Shown here piece after piece: positions 36,003 through 45,021 of a stretch of 64,000 nt of DNA. Position 1 is the stretch's first letter. Each line of letters starts with the position of its first letter. Made by a program: the position numbers and the translations under genes. Source of the stretch: an uncultured Clostridia bacterium (GTDB lineage Bacteria > Bacillota > Clostridia > Christensenellales > UBA1242). The stretch lies in contig CALWQM010000015.1 of assembly GCA_944383685.1 (NCBI GenBank), positions 121,570-185,569 of the forward strand. The letters are read 5' to 3'. Below the pieces are notes generated by a model. That model saw only the letters and a list, made by a program, of their open reading frames with translations, was not told the DNA's origin and searched no databases.

Positions 36003-36032
36003 ATTATAATAAAATAAATTAAATTTTTGCAA
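36003..36032 (-). promoter_or_regulatory. Promoter of the 35298-35996 gene, leaderless type
   Basis: Minus strand TTGCAA (36027-36032), 18 bases, TATAAT (36003-36008); the ATG follows six bases later. Confidence 0.65.
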
Positions 36033-36070
36033 ATAAAAATTAAAAATATCACAAATATTCAAAATCAATA

Positions 36071-36099
36071 TTGACATATCAATAAAAATGTGGTAAAAT
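36071..36099 (+). promoter_or_regulatory. Promoter of the 36123-36590 gene
   Basis: TTGACA (36071-36076), 17 bases, TAAAAT (36094-36099), 23 bases before ATG 36123. Confidence 0.8.
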
Positions 36100-36122
36100 T
36101 AAAGCATAAATTGGAGGTAGAT

Positions 36123-36590
36123 ATGATTGATTTCAATAACTTATCAACAGAAAGTTACGCAGCATTCATAATTGCAATTGTTTTCACAGTGGTTTCTATT
36201 GCTGGTGCAATTGTTTTACTTAGAAGGCTTAAAACCGCTTCAACCTTATTAAAGGTGTTAACCACAATCGTTTTTCCATTCATAGCAATTTTCTGCTGGT
36301 TGTATATGATTTTAAACGTTTGTGCAAACTTTGATATTGGAACAAGTTTCTATTCAGCATTCTTAATCACATTAGGTTTCTATCTTATCGTTGTTGGAGT
36401 TTATTTCTTGGTGCAATATCTTTTAAAACGTAAAGCAGAAAAAAATGCTGAATATGTTAACAATCTTGAAAATGAAGTTAAAGACCTTGAAAAAGAAGTT
36501 TCAAAAAAAGAAGCTGTTAAAGCAGAAACAGCAAAAACAAAAGAAGCACAACCTGCAAAAACAACTAAAACCACAATAAATAAAAAATAA
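36123..36590 (+). CDS. Small three-segment membrane protein with charged tail
   Basis: A 155-residue protein with three hydrophobic segments (about 12-34, 42-68 and 80-105) and a C-terminal coiled-coil tail rich in Lys, Glu, Ala and Thr (from about 108). I do not recognise a family. GGAGGTAG precedes ATG 36123; the frame is open to a GTG at 36090, but that lies upstream of the predicted transcription start. It has its own promoter and a bidirectional terminator behind it. Confidence 0.65.
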   Translation: MIDFNNLSTESYAAFIIAIVFTVVSIAGAIVLLRRLKTASTLLKVLTTIVFPFIAIFCWLYMILNVCANFDIGTSFYSAFLITLGFYLIVVGVYFLVQYLLKRKAEKNAEYVNNLENEVKDLEKEVSKKEAVKAETAKTKEAQPAKTTKTTINKK

Positions 36591-36615
36591 TTTATAATCA
36601 TTAAATTTATAAAAT

Positions 36616-36647
36616 AAAACACATTAGTTAATTCTAATGTGTTTTTT
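36616..36647. terminator. Bidirectional terminator between the 36123 gene and leuS
   Basis: Arms AAAACACATTAG (36616-36627) and CTAATGTGTTTT (36634-36645) are perfect and followed by Ts. Confidence 0.88.
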
Positions 36648-36683
36648 CTATTTATAAATATTCTATCTTTAAATTTCACTTAA

Positions 36684-39116
36684 CTATTTAACAATCAAGT
36701 TAACAAGTCTTTTTGGAACAACAATTTCTTTAATAACAGTTTTTCCGTCTAAAAGCCCCTTGATTTTTTCATCGGCTTTTACAGATTTTAAAATTTCATC
36801 ATTTGAAAGGTTTGTGCCAACATTCATTCTTGCAACAATTTTGCTGTTAATTTGAACGGCAATTTCAACTGCATCAAGCACAATCTTGCTTTCGTCATAA
36901 TCAGGATATCTTTGATTGAAGATAGAATATTTTTCTCCTATTTGTTCCCAAAGTTCTTCGCAGAAATGTGGAGCTGCCGGTGAAAGAATAATAAGCAAAT
37001 CTTTAACTGTCTTTTCCAGCATATCGCCATTCTTGTCTTTAACAACATCATATTTATACATTGCATTAACAAGTTCCATAATTCTTGCAACAGCAGAGTT
37101 AAATGAGAATGATTCAAAGTTAACGGCAACTTCTTTAATGGTCCTGTTCAAAACATAGTCAAGCTCTTTTTCAGCATCACCATAATTTGTTGAAGTTCCC
37201 TTTTCTTTATGCCATTTAAGGACAATTCTTTCAACTCTTTCCATAAATGCTTTAATATGTTTCAAGCCTTCATCATTCCAAATTCCGCCGTCAATATATT
37301 TAAGTGAGAACATCATGTGAAGCCTAAGTGCATCACTGCCATATTCATTCACATATTCATCAGCAGTTTTTGAAGTGTTACGCTTACTCATTTTCTTACC
37401 GTCTGGTCCAAGCACCATTCCTTGGTGGAATAATCTTTGGAAAGGCTCATCAAAGTCAAGACATCCAATATCTCTTAAAAATTTGGTAATGAAACGAGAA
37501 TAAAGTAAGTGCATTGTTGCATGTTCAACCCCACCCACGTAACAGTCAACAGGCAACATTTTGTTTACATATTCACGATTAAAAATTTCCTTATCATTGT
37601 GCAAAGACTCTGGGTATCTAAGTTGATAGAAAGATGAGTCAACAAAAGTATCTAATGTGTCTGGTTCTCTAAGTGCAGGATGGCCGCATTTTGGACAAGT
37701 TGTTTCCATAAATTCTTTGCATTTTCCAAGTGGGCCACTGCCATCTGGCTTGTAATCTGTTATGTGAGGCAAAACAACTGGCAAATCTTTTTCTGGAACA
37801 GGAACAGCACCACAATGTTTGCAATGAATAATAGGAATTGGACAACCCCAATATCTTTGTCTTGCAACAGACCAATCTCTAAGTTTATAATTTGTTTTAA
37901 ATCTTCCAGCACCCAATTTTTCTAGCTTTTCAACTATTTTTGTTTTAGCTTCTTCGCTGGTTAAGCCACTAAATTCAGCAGAATTAACAAGTTTGCCATA
38001 TTCACAGAATGGAAGTTCTGTTTTGCTTCCGTCTTTTGCAGTTAAAACTTGTTTAATTGGTAAATTATATTTGATTGCAAAATCATAATCGCGTGCATCA
38101 TGCGCTGCAACACCCATAACAATACCAGTTGCATAAGTTGAAATAACATAATCAGCAACGAAAAGTGGAACACGGTCACCTGTTAAAGGATTGATAACAT
38201 AAGTTCCAGTAAATGCACCAGTTTTAGGTGAAGTAGTGCTGGTTCTTGTGATTTCATCCTTTTTTGCAGACTCTTGAATATATTTTTCAACACTTTCCTT
38301 ATATTCGTCTTTAATAAGTTTTGAAACCAATTTATGTTCTGGTGCAATAACCAAGAATGTTACGCCAAAAAGTGTGTCGGCACGAGAAGTAAAGACTGTA
38401 AGTTTTTCATCACTTCCTTCAATTTTAAAGTCAACCTCTGCGCCAATGCTTTTTCCAATCCAGTTTCTTTGAAGTATTTTGGTTTTTTCAGGCCAATCAA
38501 TCTTATCAAGCCCGCTTAAAAGTTCATCAGCATAAGCGGTGATTTTGAAAAACCATTGTCTCATATTTTTTCTTACAACTTCGCTGCCACATCTTTCACA
38601 AACTCCATCAACCACCTGTTCGTTGGCAATAATAGTGTTGCAAGAAGGGCAAAAATTAACAGGTGCTTCTTTTTGATAAGCAAGTCCCTTTTTGAAAAGT
38701 TGAATAAAAAGCCATTGTGTCCATTTATAATAATCTGGATTACATGTAATAAGTTCATAGTCCCAGTTGAATGTTGCACCCATATCCCTTAATTGTCTTT
38801 CCATAACGGCAATATTATGACGTGTGCTATCTTCTGGATGTATACCAGTTTTAATGGCATAATTTTCTGCTGGAAGCCCAAACGCATCAAACCCCATAGG
38901 TTGAAAAACATTATACCCCTGCAAACGTTTAAACCTTCCAAAACTGTCGGAAAGACCAAAATTCCACCAGTGTCCAAGGTGCAAGTTTGCCCCACTTGGA
39001 TATGAAAACATTTCAAGCAAATAAAACTTTTTTTCCAATTTATTAGGGTCAAAAGCATAAAGTTTTGTGTCTTCCCAAATTTTATTCCATTTCTTTTCAA
39101 TTTCTGTATAATTCAT
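36684..39116 (-). CDS. leuS: Leucyl-tRNA synthetase
   Basis: An 810-residue class I synthetase that charges tRNA-Leu. The HIGH-type motif is HLGHWW in YPSGANLHLGH (about 37-47), the CP1 editing domain is at about 220-420 with TTSPKTGAFTGTY and HDARDYDFA, the zinc knobs are CPSC and CPKC, and the KMSKS motif is intact (KKMSKRN at about 578). The C-terminal anticodon and Leu-specific domains follow. Length is standard. There is no T-box leader. It is transcribed alone or with the membrane gene upstream (39239-39997), 122 bases away. Confidence 0.96.
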   Translation of the reverse strand: MNYTEIEKKWNKIWEDTKLYAFDPNKLEKKFYLLEMFSYPSGANLHLGHWWNFGLSDSFGRFKRLQGYNVFQPMGFDAFGLPAENYAIKTGIHPEDSTRHNIAVMERQLRDMGATFNWDYELITCNPDYYKWTQWLFIQLFKKGLAYQKEAPVNFCPSCNTIIANEQVVDGVCERCGSEVVRKNMRQWFFKITAYADELLSGLDKIDWPEKTKILQRNWIGKSIGAEVDFKIEGSDEKLTVFTSRADTLFGVTFLVIAPEHKLVSKLIKDEYKESVEKYIQESAKKDEITRTSTTSPKTGAFTGTYVINPLTGDRVPLFVADYVISTYATGIVMGVAAHDARDYDFAIKYNLPIKQVLTAKDGSKTELPFCEYGKLVNSAEFSGLTSEEAKTKIVEKLEKLGAGRFKTNYKLRDWSVARQRYWGCPIPIIHCKHCGAVPVPEKDLPVVLPHITDYKPDGSGPLGKCKEFMETTCPKCGHPALREPDTLDTFVDSSFYQLRYPESLHNDKEIFNREYVNKMLPVDCYVGGVEHATMHLLYSRFITKFLRDIGCLDFDEPFQRLFHQGMVLGPDGKKMSKRNTSKTADEYVNEYGSDALRLHMMFSLKYIDGGIWNDEGLKHIKAFMERVERIVLKWHKEKGTSTNYGDAEKELDYVLNRTIKEVAVNFESFSFNSAVARIMELVNAMYKYDVVKDKNGDMLEKTVKDLLIILSPAAPHFCEELWEQIGEKYSIFNQRYPDYDESKIVLDAVEIAVQINSKIVARMNVGTNLSNDEILKSVKADEKIKGLLDGKTVIKEIVVPKRLVNLIVK

Positions 39117-39238
39117 AAAAATGCTCCTGTAAATATTATTTTATAAAATATTAATTTTAAAGTCAACTTAAATATTATAATAAAAATAGCAAATCGCTGT
39201 TTTTAAATAAATTTATTTTTTAATAAACCTGCCAAATC

Positions 39239-39997
39239 TTATTTCACATCATTTTGTGAGAAATTACTTGAAAATGTTGCGTCTGTGGAGATAAGGTAAA
39301 GCCCAACAGCAGTTAGAAGGAAAGCCATATTGAAAGAATTTACAAAGTTTGCAAATCCGCCTGTAATTCCAAAAAGTTCAAGCCCGCCAAACATAAATGC
39401 ATAGAAAATTGAACCAGCAAGGCACAAAATGAGTCCACAGCAAGTAAGGAAATTAGTTCTAAAATGGCAGAACAAGCAAACGATTGAAATAAGTGCGTTA
39501 ATCATATAAATAGCGAAAATAGTGTTATTTAAATCAAAATATTCAGGTAGATATTCTGGCAACAAGAAATATGCAAGTAAACTTAGTGCAACCCTGATTG
39601 CAATATCCAAAATTTTTAGACCAGTGCCTTTATCCAGCCAAACGGTATAAATTAAAATCACACCCTGAAAAGCACAAAGGCAATATAAAATTGCATCATA
39701 ATTTTTTGTTACTTCTTCAAATGGTGGGAAAGTGAAGAAATAACCTGCAACAACATAAGCAATTAAAGAAATTGTAAGCAAAATGCTTTTTTTGTTAAGC
39801 CTTAAAAAGATTAAACTCATAAGCAGACACAAACAAATCACGGCAAATGAAATTGTTTCAAGATTAAACCATGAAGATGCCTCACCAACATCAAACTTAA
39901 TGTCTGCAACCACAATCACAATTCCTGCAATGATTATGATTGAGAAAATTAAAAACATAATTTTTTTAAATAAACTTATATCTCTTAAATCTTTCAT
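39239..39997 (-). CDS. Eight-segment membrane protein of unknown function
   Basis: A 252-residue hydrophobic protein with about seven or eight membrane segments and short loops. It has no motif that I recognise. There is no ribosome binding site. A promoter-like pair, TTGTAA, 17 bases, TATCAT, ends six bases before the ATG, which again suggests a leaderless message. It lies 122 bases upstream of leuS. The GFGG-type repeats common in transporters are lacking, so I cannot say whether it transports anything. Confidence 0.6.
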   Translation of the reverse strand: MKDLRDISLFKKIMFLIFSIIIIAGIVIVVADIKFDVGEASSWFNLETISFAVICLCLLMSLIFLRLNKKSILLTISLIAYVVAGYFFTFPPFEEVTKNYDAILYCLCAFQGVILIYTVWLDKGTGLKILDIAIRVALSLLAYFLLPEYLPEYFDLNNTIFAIYMINALISIVCLFCHFRTNFLTCCGLILCLAGSIFYAFMFGGLELFGITGGFANFVNSFNMAFLLTAVGLYLISTDATFSSNFSQNDVK

Positions 39998-40126
39998 AAT
40001 TATATGATACCAAATTTTTCAAAATTTTACAACTTATTTTTATATTTTTTGTCGAAAGCAAGTAAAAAATTAGCAAAAATATGCTTTTTTACTCACATTT
40101 TTGCTAAAATTGTATAACTTATTATT

Positions 40127-40648
40127 TTATTTAATAAATTTTCTTATGATTGCAACCTCATCATCTTTTCCAAATTTAGTGGAAATCGCCGTTTCAACAA
40201 TTTCAAAACCTTCATCCAAAAAGACCTTTAAAGCATTTTTTCTTGAAAAAGGAACACTGTCATAAAGGGCATCAATCTTCCTTTTCTTTGCTTCTTTAAA
40301 TAATTCTCTAAGAGCTGGTCTCATGTACCCCTGTCCTCTAAACTTTGAGTTAACAAGAACACCCATGCTGTAATAATCACCTGTTTTGTGAAAATTAATG
40401 TAGCCCACAAAGGTATTTGTTTCAACGTCCTTTATGTAAGCATAAAAAATTTCTGGATTATTCATGCTTTTTTCATACCAGGCTTTCCATTTTTCCTTTG
40501 GAAAATCAATACAGCCAGTATCATAATGGTAACCAAAGTATGAAACATCATACCCCGCATTGTAACTCATAGTTTCAGGGTCTTCCATACATTCTTTTCT
40601 AAACCATAAATCGTCAAAGGATGGTTTAACCAAAATAACCTGTTTCAA
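40127..40648 (-). CDS. GNAT family N-acetyltransferase
   Basis: A 173-residue protein with the GNAT fold: an acceptor-side N-terminus, the strand YAYIKDVETNTFVGYINF, and the acetyl-CoA site in MGVLVNSKFRGQGYMRPAL (R-G-Q-G-Y). The end AISTKFGKDDEVAIIRKFIK is a typical last strand. The substrate is unknown. It is the last gene of an operon with an EFR1-type flavodoxin-ferredoxin and an epimerase (nine bases after the former). Confidence 0.85.
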   Translation of the reverse strand: MKQVILVKPSFDDLWFRKECMEDPETMSYNAGYDVSYFGYHYDTGCIDFPKEKWKAWYEKSMNNPEIFYAYIKDVETNTFVGYINFHKTGDYYSMGVLVNSKFRGQGYMRPALRELFKEAKKRKIDALYDSVPFSRKNALKVFLDEGFEIVETAISTKFGKDDEVAIIRKFIK

Positions 40649-40656
40649 ACAAACTC

Positions 40657-41595
40657 CTAATTTTTCACCTTTTCAACAATCTCATCTTCTTCAAAAACAT
40701 TTTCGGTTTCTTCTTCGGCAATGTTGTTCAAAGTGTTATAGTTATGAATTTTGTTTTCGCACATTTCAAAATATTTTTGATAAGCCTTTTTGCAGAACTT
40801 TTTATGATTATCAACTTCCTCAACCTTTGGTTTTTCAAAATTATAAGGCCCATTTACCTTCCATTTTTCAAAAAGTCCAATTTTTATTGCATTTTCACGG
40901 CAAAAGAATGAACAACGCATACACATTGCACAGTTTTTCCCAAATTTTAATTCGCCATTTTCAAGTGTTATGTTGTGGGTTGGGCACATATTAACACATG
41001 CATTGCAATGACAACACTTATCATTCACTTTATATCTTTTGCCATTAAACCTTCCACCCCAATGTTCAACACGGAAAATGTATGCAAGCAAACTTCCAAA
41101 AATGACATCATCAAGTTTTGAGTGCTTTCCGCTTAAAAGTTCTTCGGCGTCAATAGGAATCATTTTTTGAGCAATATCCCACATCTTATAAGCCATAGCA
41201 TCGGTGTGGCGGAAAATAATGTTGTAAGGCATGCAATAGTGATATTCATTGGTTAACTCATAATTTTTTCTGCCTAAAATTTTTCTAAGTTTGACTGATG
41301 AAATGTTGTTTAATTTCAATGGTTCACCAGAAGTGTTTAAAATGAAAAGTGATTTTTCATTTTCCATATTAGGCAATTTTTTTGCAAAATCAAGCACAAG
41401 TTTAGGTGCATTAAAAGCATGAACAGGATAGGCAATGCCAATCTTGTCATAATCATTAACATTCAAATTAAATTCTGGGCTTTCAATTCTAAAAACATCA
41501 ACCTCAGCCCCCTTATCAGCAAGAGCCTCCTTAAATTTATAGACCACTCTTTGAGTGTTTCCTGTTCCAGAAAAATAACAAATTAAAATTTTCAT
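40657..41595 (-). CDS. EFR1-type flavodoxin-ferredoxin protein
   Basis: A 312-residue protein with an N-terminal flavodoxin-like domain (MKILICYFSGTGNTQRVVYKF, FMN phosphate loop SGTGNT at about 9-14) and a C-terminal two-cluster ferredoxin domain (CCHCNACVNMCP, then CAMCMRCSFFC). It thus looks like an electron-transfer module. A hydrophilic tail follows from about 260. The gene starts three bases after the epimerase stop and is followed by the acetyltransferase gene. Its partner enzyme may be the epimerase/reductase next door. Confidence 0.85.
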   Translation of the reverse strand: MKILICYFSGTGNTQRVVYKFKEALADKGAEVDVFRIESPEFNLNVNDYDKIGIAYPVHAFNAPKLVLDFAKKLPNMENEKSLFILNTSGEPLKLNNISSVKLRKILGRKNYELTNEYHYCMPYNIIFRHTDAMAYKMWDIAQKMIPIDAEELLSGKHSKLDDVIFGSLLAYIFRVEHWGGRFNGKRYKVNDKCCHCNACVNMCPTHNITLENGELKFGKNCAMCMRCSFFCRENAIKIGLFEKWKVNGPYNFEKPKVEEVDNHKKFCKKAYQKYFEMCENKIHNYNTLNNIAEEETENVFEEDEIVEKVKN

Positions 41596-41598
41596 TTT

Positions 41599-43152
41599 TT
41601 AGTCCTTTTCACTTGTTTTCATTTTTGCATTAAATTTATCATCAAAGTAATAAAGATTGTTTTCATTAACATCATGGGAATCATACCAAATCTCTGCAAA
41701 AATTTTATCCTTTTTTGCAAGCCTGTCAAAATCCCAAACATTTTCTTTATAAATTTGGCTTATCCAATGCCCTGCCTTTAACACACTATATGCTGTGGCA
41801 GTGAACTTTACGCCATCACAATTCTCAAACTCGTATTTATCATAAAGCCCGTTATAAGCTTTTGATAAAAGTTTTCCGCCATGATTTTCGGCAACATTTT
41901 TCAAATCATCAATATTGATTTTGCTGTCATCTTTGTCTAAATCAAACTTATAGTCAATAAGTTTTGCATTTTTAACATTTCTAAGGGCTTCATAATCAAT
42001 TTCTTCGCCCAAATCATTTTTGTTTTCAACAAGCAAGTTGAATTTTTCCCAAGGCTCAAAAAGAGCTTTATATTTTTCTTCTCCGCCAAAATAAGCAACA
42101 AGCCTTGCATGGTCGTTATGCTTTGCCCAGTATGCTGGGGAATTATCATCTTTAAAAAGCCTTTTTATTGCAAAGGTTGAAATGAGTCCTTTTGGAACAA
42201 TTTTCCCAATTTTATAATAAGAATGAGATTTCAATAATTCTGCCCAAAAAGTTTCTGTATTTTCGCTTTGATAGTCAAAAAGGTCATTCAATTCATGGCC
42301 ATCATAGAACCACATGCCATGGAAATTTCTTGTTGCATTATAATATGGTTTAAAGAAATCTTTTGCACTTCCGCCAATAAGTTTAAAGCCATCGTTAAGT
42401 GTATCAAAACCTGTCAAGCAATTCTTTGCTCCCCCGCCAATGTTGAAACATTTTTTCCAGAAAACATTTCCAAGGTCTTTTGCAATATCTTTTCTTAAAA
42501 TGTTTGCAATTAAAACACCACTGTCATGTGCTGTTACCCATTCAAGAGGAGCATTAAAGCAAGTGTGGAACATCAAGCCATCACTCATATTGTCGCTGAG
42601 CATATTGTTATGTAACATTGCAGTTTGACGGAGCACCGCCCAATTTTTGATGCTTGATTCAAGCACCCTAAACTCACCCCTAAGCTTTGTTGCGGAATAA
42701 ATATCAAAAGGACTTACAAGAAGTGGGTCACCAACCCTGCCCCATGGATGCTTATAGTTTCTGTTTCCATAAAGTGCAACAGTTGAAATATGGATAAGTT
42801 TAGGTTGTTTTTCCATGCTTTCAATCACTGAAACCAAATTATCAACCCCAACTTGATTGCATTCTATGGCCTTTTCAGGGAATTTGTCGCTGTGTGGTGG
42901 AATAACAGCAGCAAGATTGACAACATAATCACAATCTTTAACAAGCTTTTCACAAACTTTCTTGTCTCCAATATTTCCGTAGATAATTTCAAATTTATTT
43001 TTAAAGTTTTTATATGTTTTTAAAAGTTTTTTGATTCTTTTATCATCTGGAAGAACCAAAAACTTAAATTTATCAATTTCCTTAATCTTAACAACTTCTT
43101 TTAAAGTTGCTTGTCCCATATTACCAGTAATACCGGTTATAGCAACAACCAT
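41599..43152 (-). CDS. Extended SDR: NAD(P)-dependent epimerase/reductase with a C-terminal extension
   Basis: A 517-residue protein whose N-terminal half is an extended SDR fold: AITGITGNMGQAT (Gly-rich dinucleotide loop, 4-16), DYVVNLAAVIPP and the active site YSATKLRGE (Tyr and Lys about 170-175). The C-terminal third, from about 340, is unusual, with several Tyr-rich segments (YKALFEPWEKFNLL, LYDKYEFENCDGVKFTATAY) and no recognised fold. AGGAGG precedes the ATG and a good promoter lies upstream. It heads the operon with the flavodoxin-ferredoxin and acetyltransferase. Substrate unknown. Confidence 0.8.
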   Translation of the reverse strand: MVVAITGITGNMGQATLKEVVKIKEIDKFKFLVLPDDKRIKKLLKTYKNFKNKFEIIYGNIGDKKVCEKLVKDCDYVVNLAAVIPPHSDKFPEKAIECNQVGVDNLVSVIESMEKQPKLIHISTVALYGNRNYKHPWGRVGDPLLVSPFDIYSATKLRGEFRVLESSIKNWAVLRQTAMLHNNMLSDNMSDGLMFHTCFNAPLEWVTAHDSGVLIANILRKDIAKDLGNVFWKKCFNIGGGAKNCLTGFDTLNDGFKLIGGSAKDFFKPYYNATRNFHGMWFYDGHELNDLFDYQSENTETFWAELLKSHSYYKIGKIVPKGLISTFAIKRLFKDDNSPAYWAKHNDHARLVAYFGGEEKYKALFEPWEKFNLLVENKNDLGEEIDYEALRNVKNAKLIDYKFDLDKDDSKINIDDLKNVAENHGGKLLSKAYNGLYDKYEFENCDGVKFTATAYSVLKAGHWISQIYKENVWDFDRLAKKDKIFAEIWYDSHDVNENNLYYFDDKFNAKMKTSEKD

Positions 43153-43218
43153 ATTTTCCTCCTAAATAGAAATACATAAATTTTCCCTGCCAAAATTGTT
43201 GAGTCGTTAACTTTTCAT

Positions 43219-43247
43219 ATTTTACCATAGCAAAATTTTTTTGACAA
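43219..43247 (-). promoter_or_regulatory. Promoter of the epimerase operon
   Basis: Minus strand TTGTCA (43242-43247), 17 bases, TAAAAT (43219-43224), about 65 bases before the ATG. Confidence 0.75.
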
Positions 43248-43372
43248 GTAAAATGATATAATTTAAAATTTTTTAACTATTTATTAAAATCAACTGACAA
43301 CTTCCTCAGTGAAACCATCTTTACATTTAAAATATTTCATTTTAAGACGTTTTGCAGGCAAAATATCATGTT

Positions 43373-43396
43373 TAAAAAAAACAAAAAGATTTTGTT
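43373..43396 (-). terminator. Intrinsic terminator of rlmH
   Basis: On the minus strand, AACAAAA and TTTTGTT (arms 43380-43386 and 43390-43396) with a run of eight Ts. The hairpin overlaps the rlmH stop codon. Confidence 0.7.
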
Positions 43397-43853
43397 ATTT
43401 ATGATAAGTTTTTCCATTTAAAATTGTGAAAGCACGATATATTTGTTCTAAAAGCATTATCCTGAAAAGGTTGTGCGGAAAAGTCATGCTTGAAAAAGAA
43501 ATATGTAAATTGCAAGCCCTTTTAACATTTTCACTTACCCCGTAAGAGCCACCAATAACAAATGTGATTTTTGAATTTTTCATGGAAATATCTTCCAATT
43601 CTTTTGCAAATGTTTCACTTGAAAACATTTTCCCTTTCAAGTCGCAAAGGACAGAAAATCCAGACAGATTTTTAATTATATCCTCTCCCTCTTTTTCTTT
43701 GATGACAGAAACATTATCGAATTTGTTTTGCTCTTTAAGTTCAATAATGTTAAGTTTACAAAAAGCAGAAAGTCTTTTAAGATATTCCTTTTGTTCGTCC
43801 AAAGAAAACTTTTCTTTTAAATTTCCAACACAAACAACATTAATTGTTATCAT
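43395..43853 (-). CDS. rlmH: 23S rRNA pseudouridine-1915 N3-methyltransferase
   Basis: A 152-residue SPOUT methyltransferase that methylates pseudouridine 1915 in helix 69 of 23S rRNA. MITINVVCVGNLKEKF at the start, FVIGGSYGVSENV (SAM knot), ISFSSMTFPHNLFRIMLLEQIYRAFTI and the final YHK are the family signature. Its ATG overlaps the stop of the upstream CPBP protease gene by one base (TAATG), so it is translated from the same message. A terminator covers its stop codon. Confidence 0.95.
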   Translation of the reverse strand: MITINVVCVGNLKEKFSLDEQKEYLKRLSAFCKLNIIELKEQNKFDNVSVIKEKEGEDIIKNLSGFSVLCDLKGKMFSSETFAKELEDISMKNSKITFVIGGSYGVSENVKRACNLHISFSSMTFPHNLFRIMLLEQIYRAFTILNGKTYHK

Positions 43854-44998
43854 TAAAGCCCCCAAATAAACGAAAATAAAGTAACCGCACTCATAAGCAC
43901 AATAGACATAATGAGAAGGACTTTTGTTCTTGTTTCCATCTTCTCTTTTTTAGGTTTTGGAACAGGAACATCTGGATTATTTTTAACAAAATCTTTTATC
44001 TCATCAAATGACATAAAGATAAGTTGTTTGTCGCCAAAAGTTATCACATCATCCTGGGCATTTTCAGTATTTAAGTTATCACTATTTTTAATTTTATCCA
44101 AATCGTTATAAAAATTCACTTTTGCTGCCAAATCTTGAACAGCCTTTTGTTTGTCCCTAAATTTATCTTCAAAACTATACTTAACAAGAAGTTTGATAAG
44201 ATAGAATAGGCATATTAAAAGCACAACAACAATCAAAAACATAGTCAAAAATCCAATTAAGGCATTTTGACTTGTTATGCTTGATAAATATGAAAGAAAA
44301 CCACCTGTTGATTTTCCAGAAGAAATAAGGTAAGACATAACAACACTGATGCCGTTGTTCATAAAGTGAATTATCATACAAGGATAGATAGATTCACTGA
44401 CATAAAGAACAAAATTTAAGAACATGCCAATTATTGTTGCATAGAAAAATTGCTCAATGTTCATGTGCAAAAGTCCAAACATCAAACCTGTTAAAAGGAT
44501 ATTATTTTTCATTCCAAGCCCAGTGTTTCCAAAAAGAAGCATACCCCGATGGATGTTTTCCTCACAAACAGCAGGAATAATAGCCGTGAAAATTAAACCA
44601 AGAATCAGTGATGTGATTGTTCCGCTGTTGCTTGTTCCATAATTTGGAGAATGATAACCTAGTCCAAACAAAATTGATTGAAAAAATGCGGAAATAAAAA
44701 TATTTAAAAAGTAAACAACCACACCAAGCCCAATAGAAATCAAAATAATTCGCCATGAAATTTTGGTGTAACTAAAATTATTTAAAGTCTTTTTAAAACT
44801 ACGTTTTGTAAGATATTTAAACATAAGGAAAGAAAAAACCAAAAGTATGCCCACTTGAAGCACACCATTAACAATATAATTGCCTGCTTCGCCCATAAAA
44901 GAAAAAACACCAAATTGACTTAACATTCTTACGGTAACAAAAATGCAGACAACAATGAAATATATTAAACTTGACGCAAACGCATATTTCTTTCCCAC
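43853..44998 (-). CDS. CPBP-family intramembrane protease (first copy)
   Basis: A 381-residue membrane protein of the CAAX/CPBP (Abi) family. Motif 1 is CEENIHRGML (EExxxR), motif 2 GLLHMNIEQF (FxxxH-like), motif 3 IHFMNNGISV (HxxxN). About eight membrane segments are present, and a soluble tail (about 285-360, with DKIKNSDNLNTENAQDD) precedes a final membrane segment. Family members process peptides or prenylated proteins or act in bacteriocin immunity; the substrate cannot be told. It is cotranscribed with the second CPBP gene upstream and rlmH downstream. Confidence 0.85.
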   Translation of the reverse strand: MGKKYAFASSLIYFIVVCIFVTVRMLSQFGVFSFMGEAGNYIVNGVLQVGILLVFSFLMFKYLTKRSFKKTLNNFSYTKISWRIILISIGLGVVVYFLNIFISAFFQSILFGLGYHSPNYGTSNSGTITSLILGLIFTAIIPAVCEENIHRGMLLFGNTGLGMKNNILLTGLMFGLLHMNIEQFFYATIIGMFLNFVLYVSESIYPCMIIHFMNNGISVVMSYLISSGKSTGGFLSYLSSITSQNALIGFLTMFLIVVVLLICLFYLIKLLVKYSFEDKFRDKQKAVQDLAAKVNFYNDLDKIKNSDNLNTENAQDDVITFGDKQLIFMSFDEIKDFVKNNPDVPVPKPKKEKMETRTKVLLIMSIVLMSAVTLFSFIWGL

Positions 44999-45021
44999 AA
45001 GTAACTCCTAAATCTATTGTA

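Noticed and set aside
39117..39238. A T-box leader for leuS.
   Set aside because: Only 122 AT-rich bases are available and no T-box core or specifier stem is visible.
43290..43376. A short minus-strand frame of about 26 codons behind rlmH ending in CKDGFTEEVVS.
   Set aside because: It has no good ribosome binding site, lies directly after the rlmH terminator and has no support beyond an open frame. I could not tell a gene fragment from chance.
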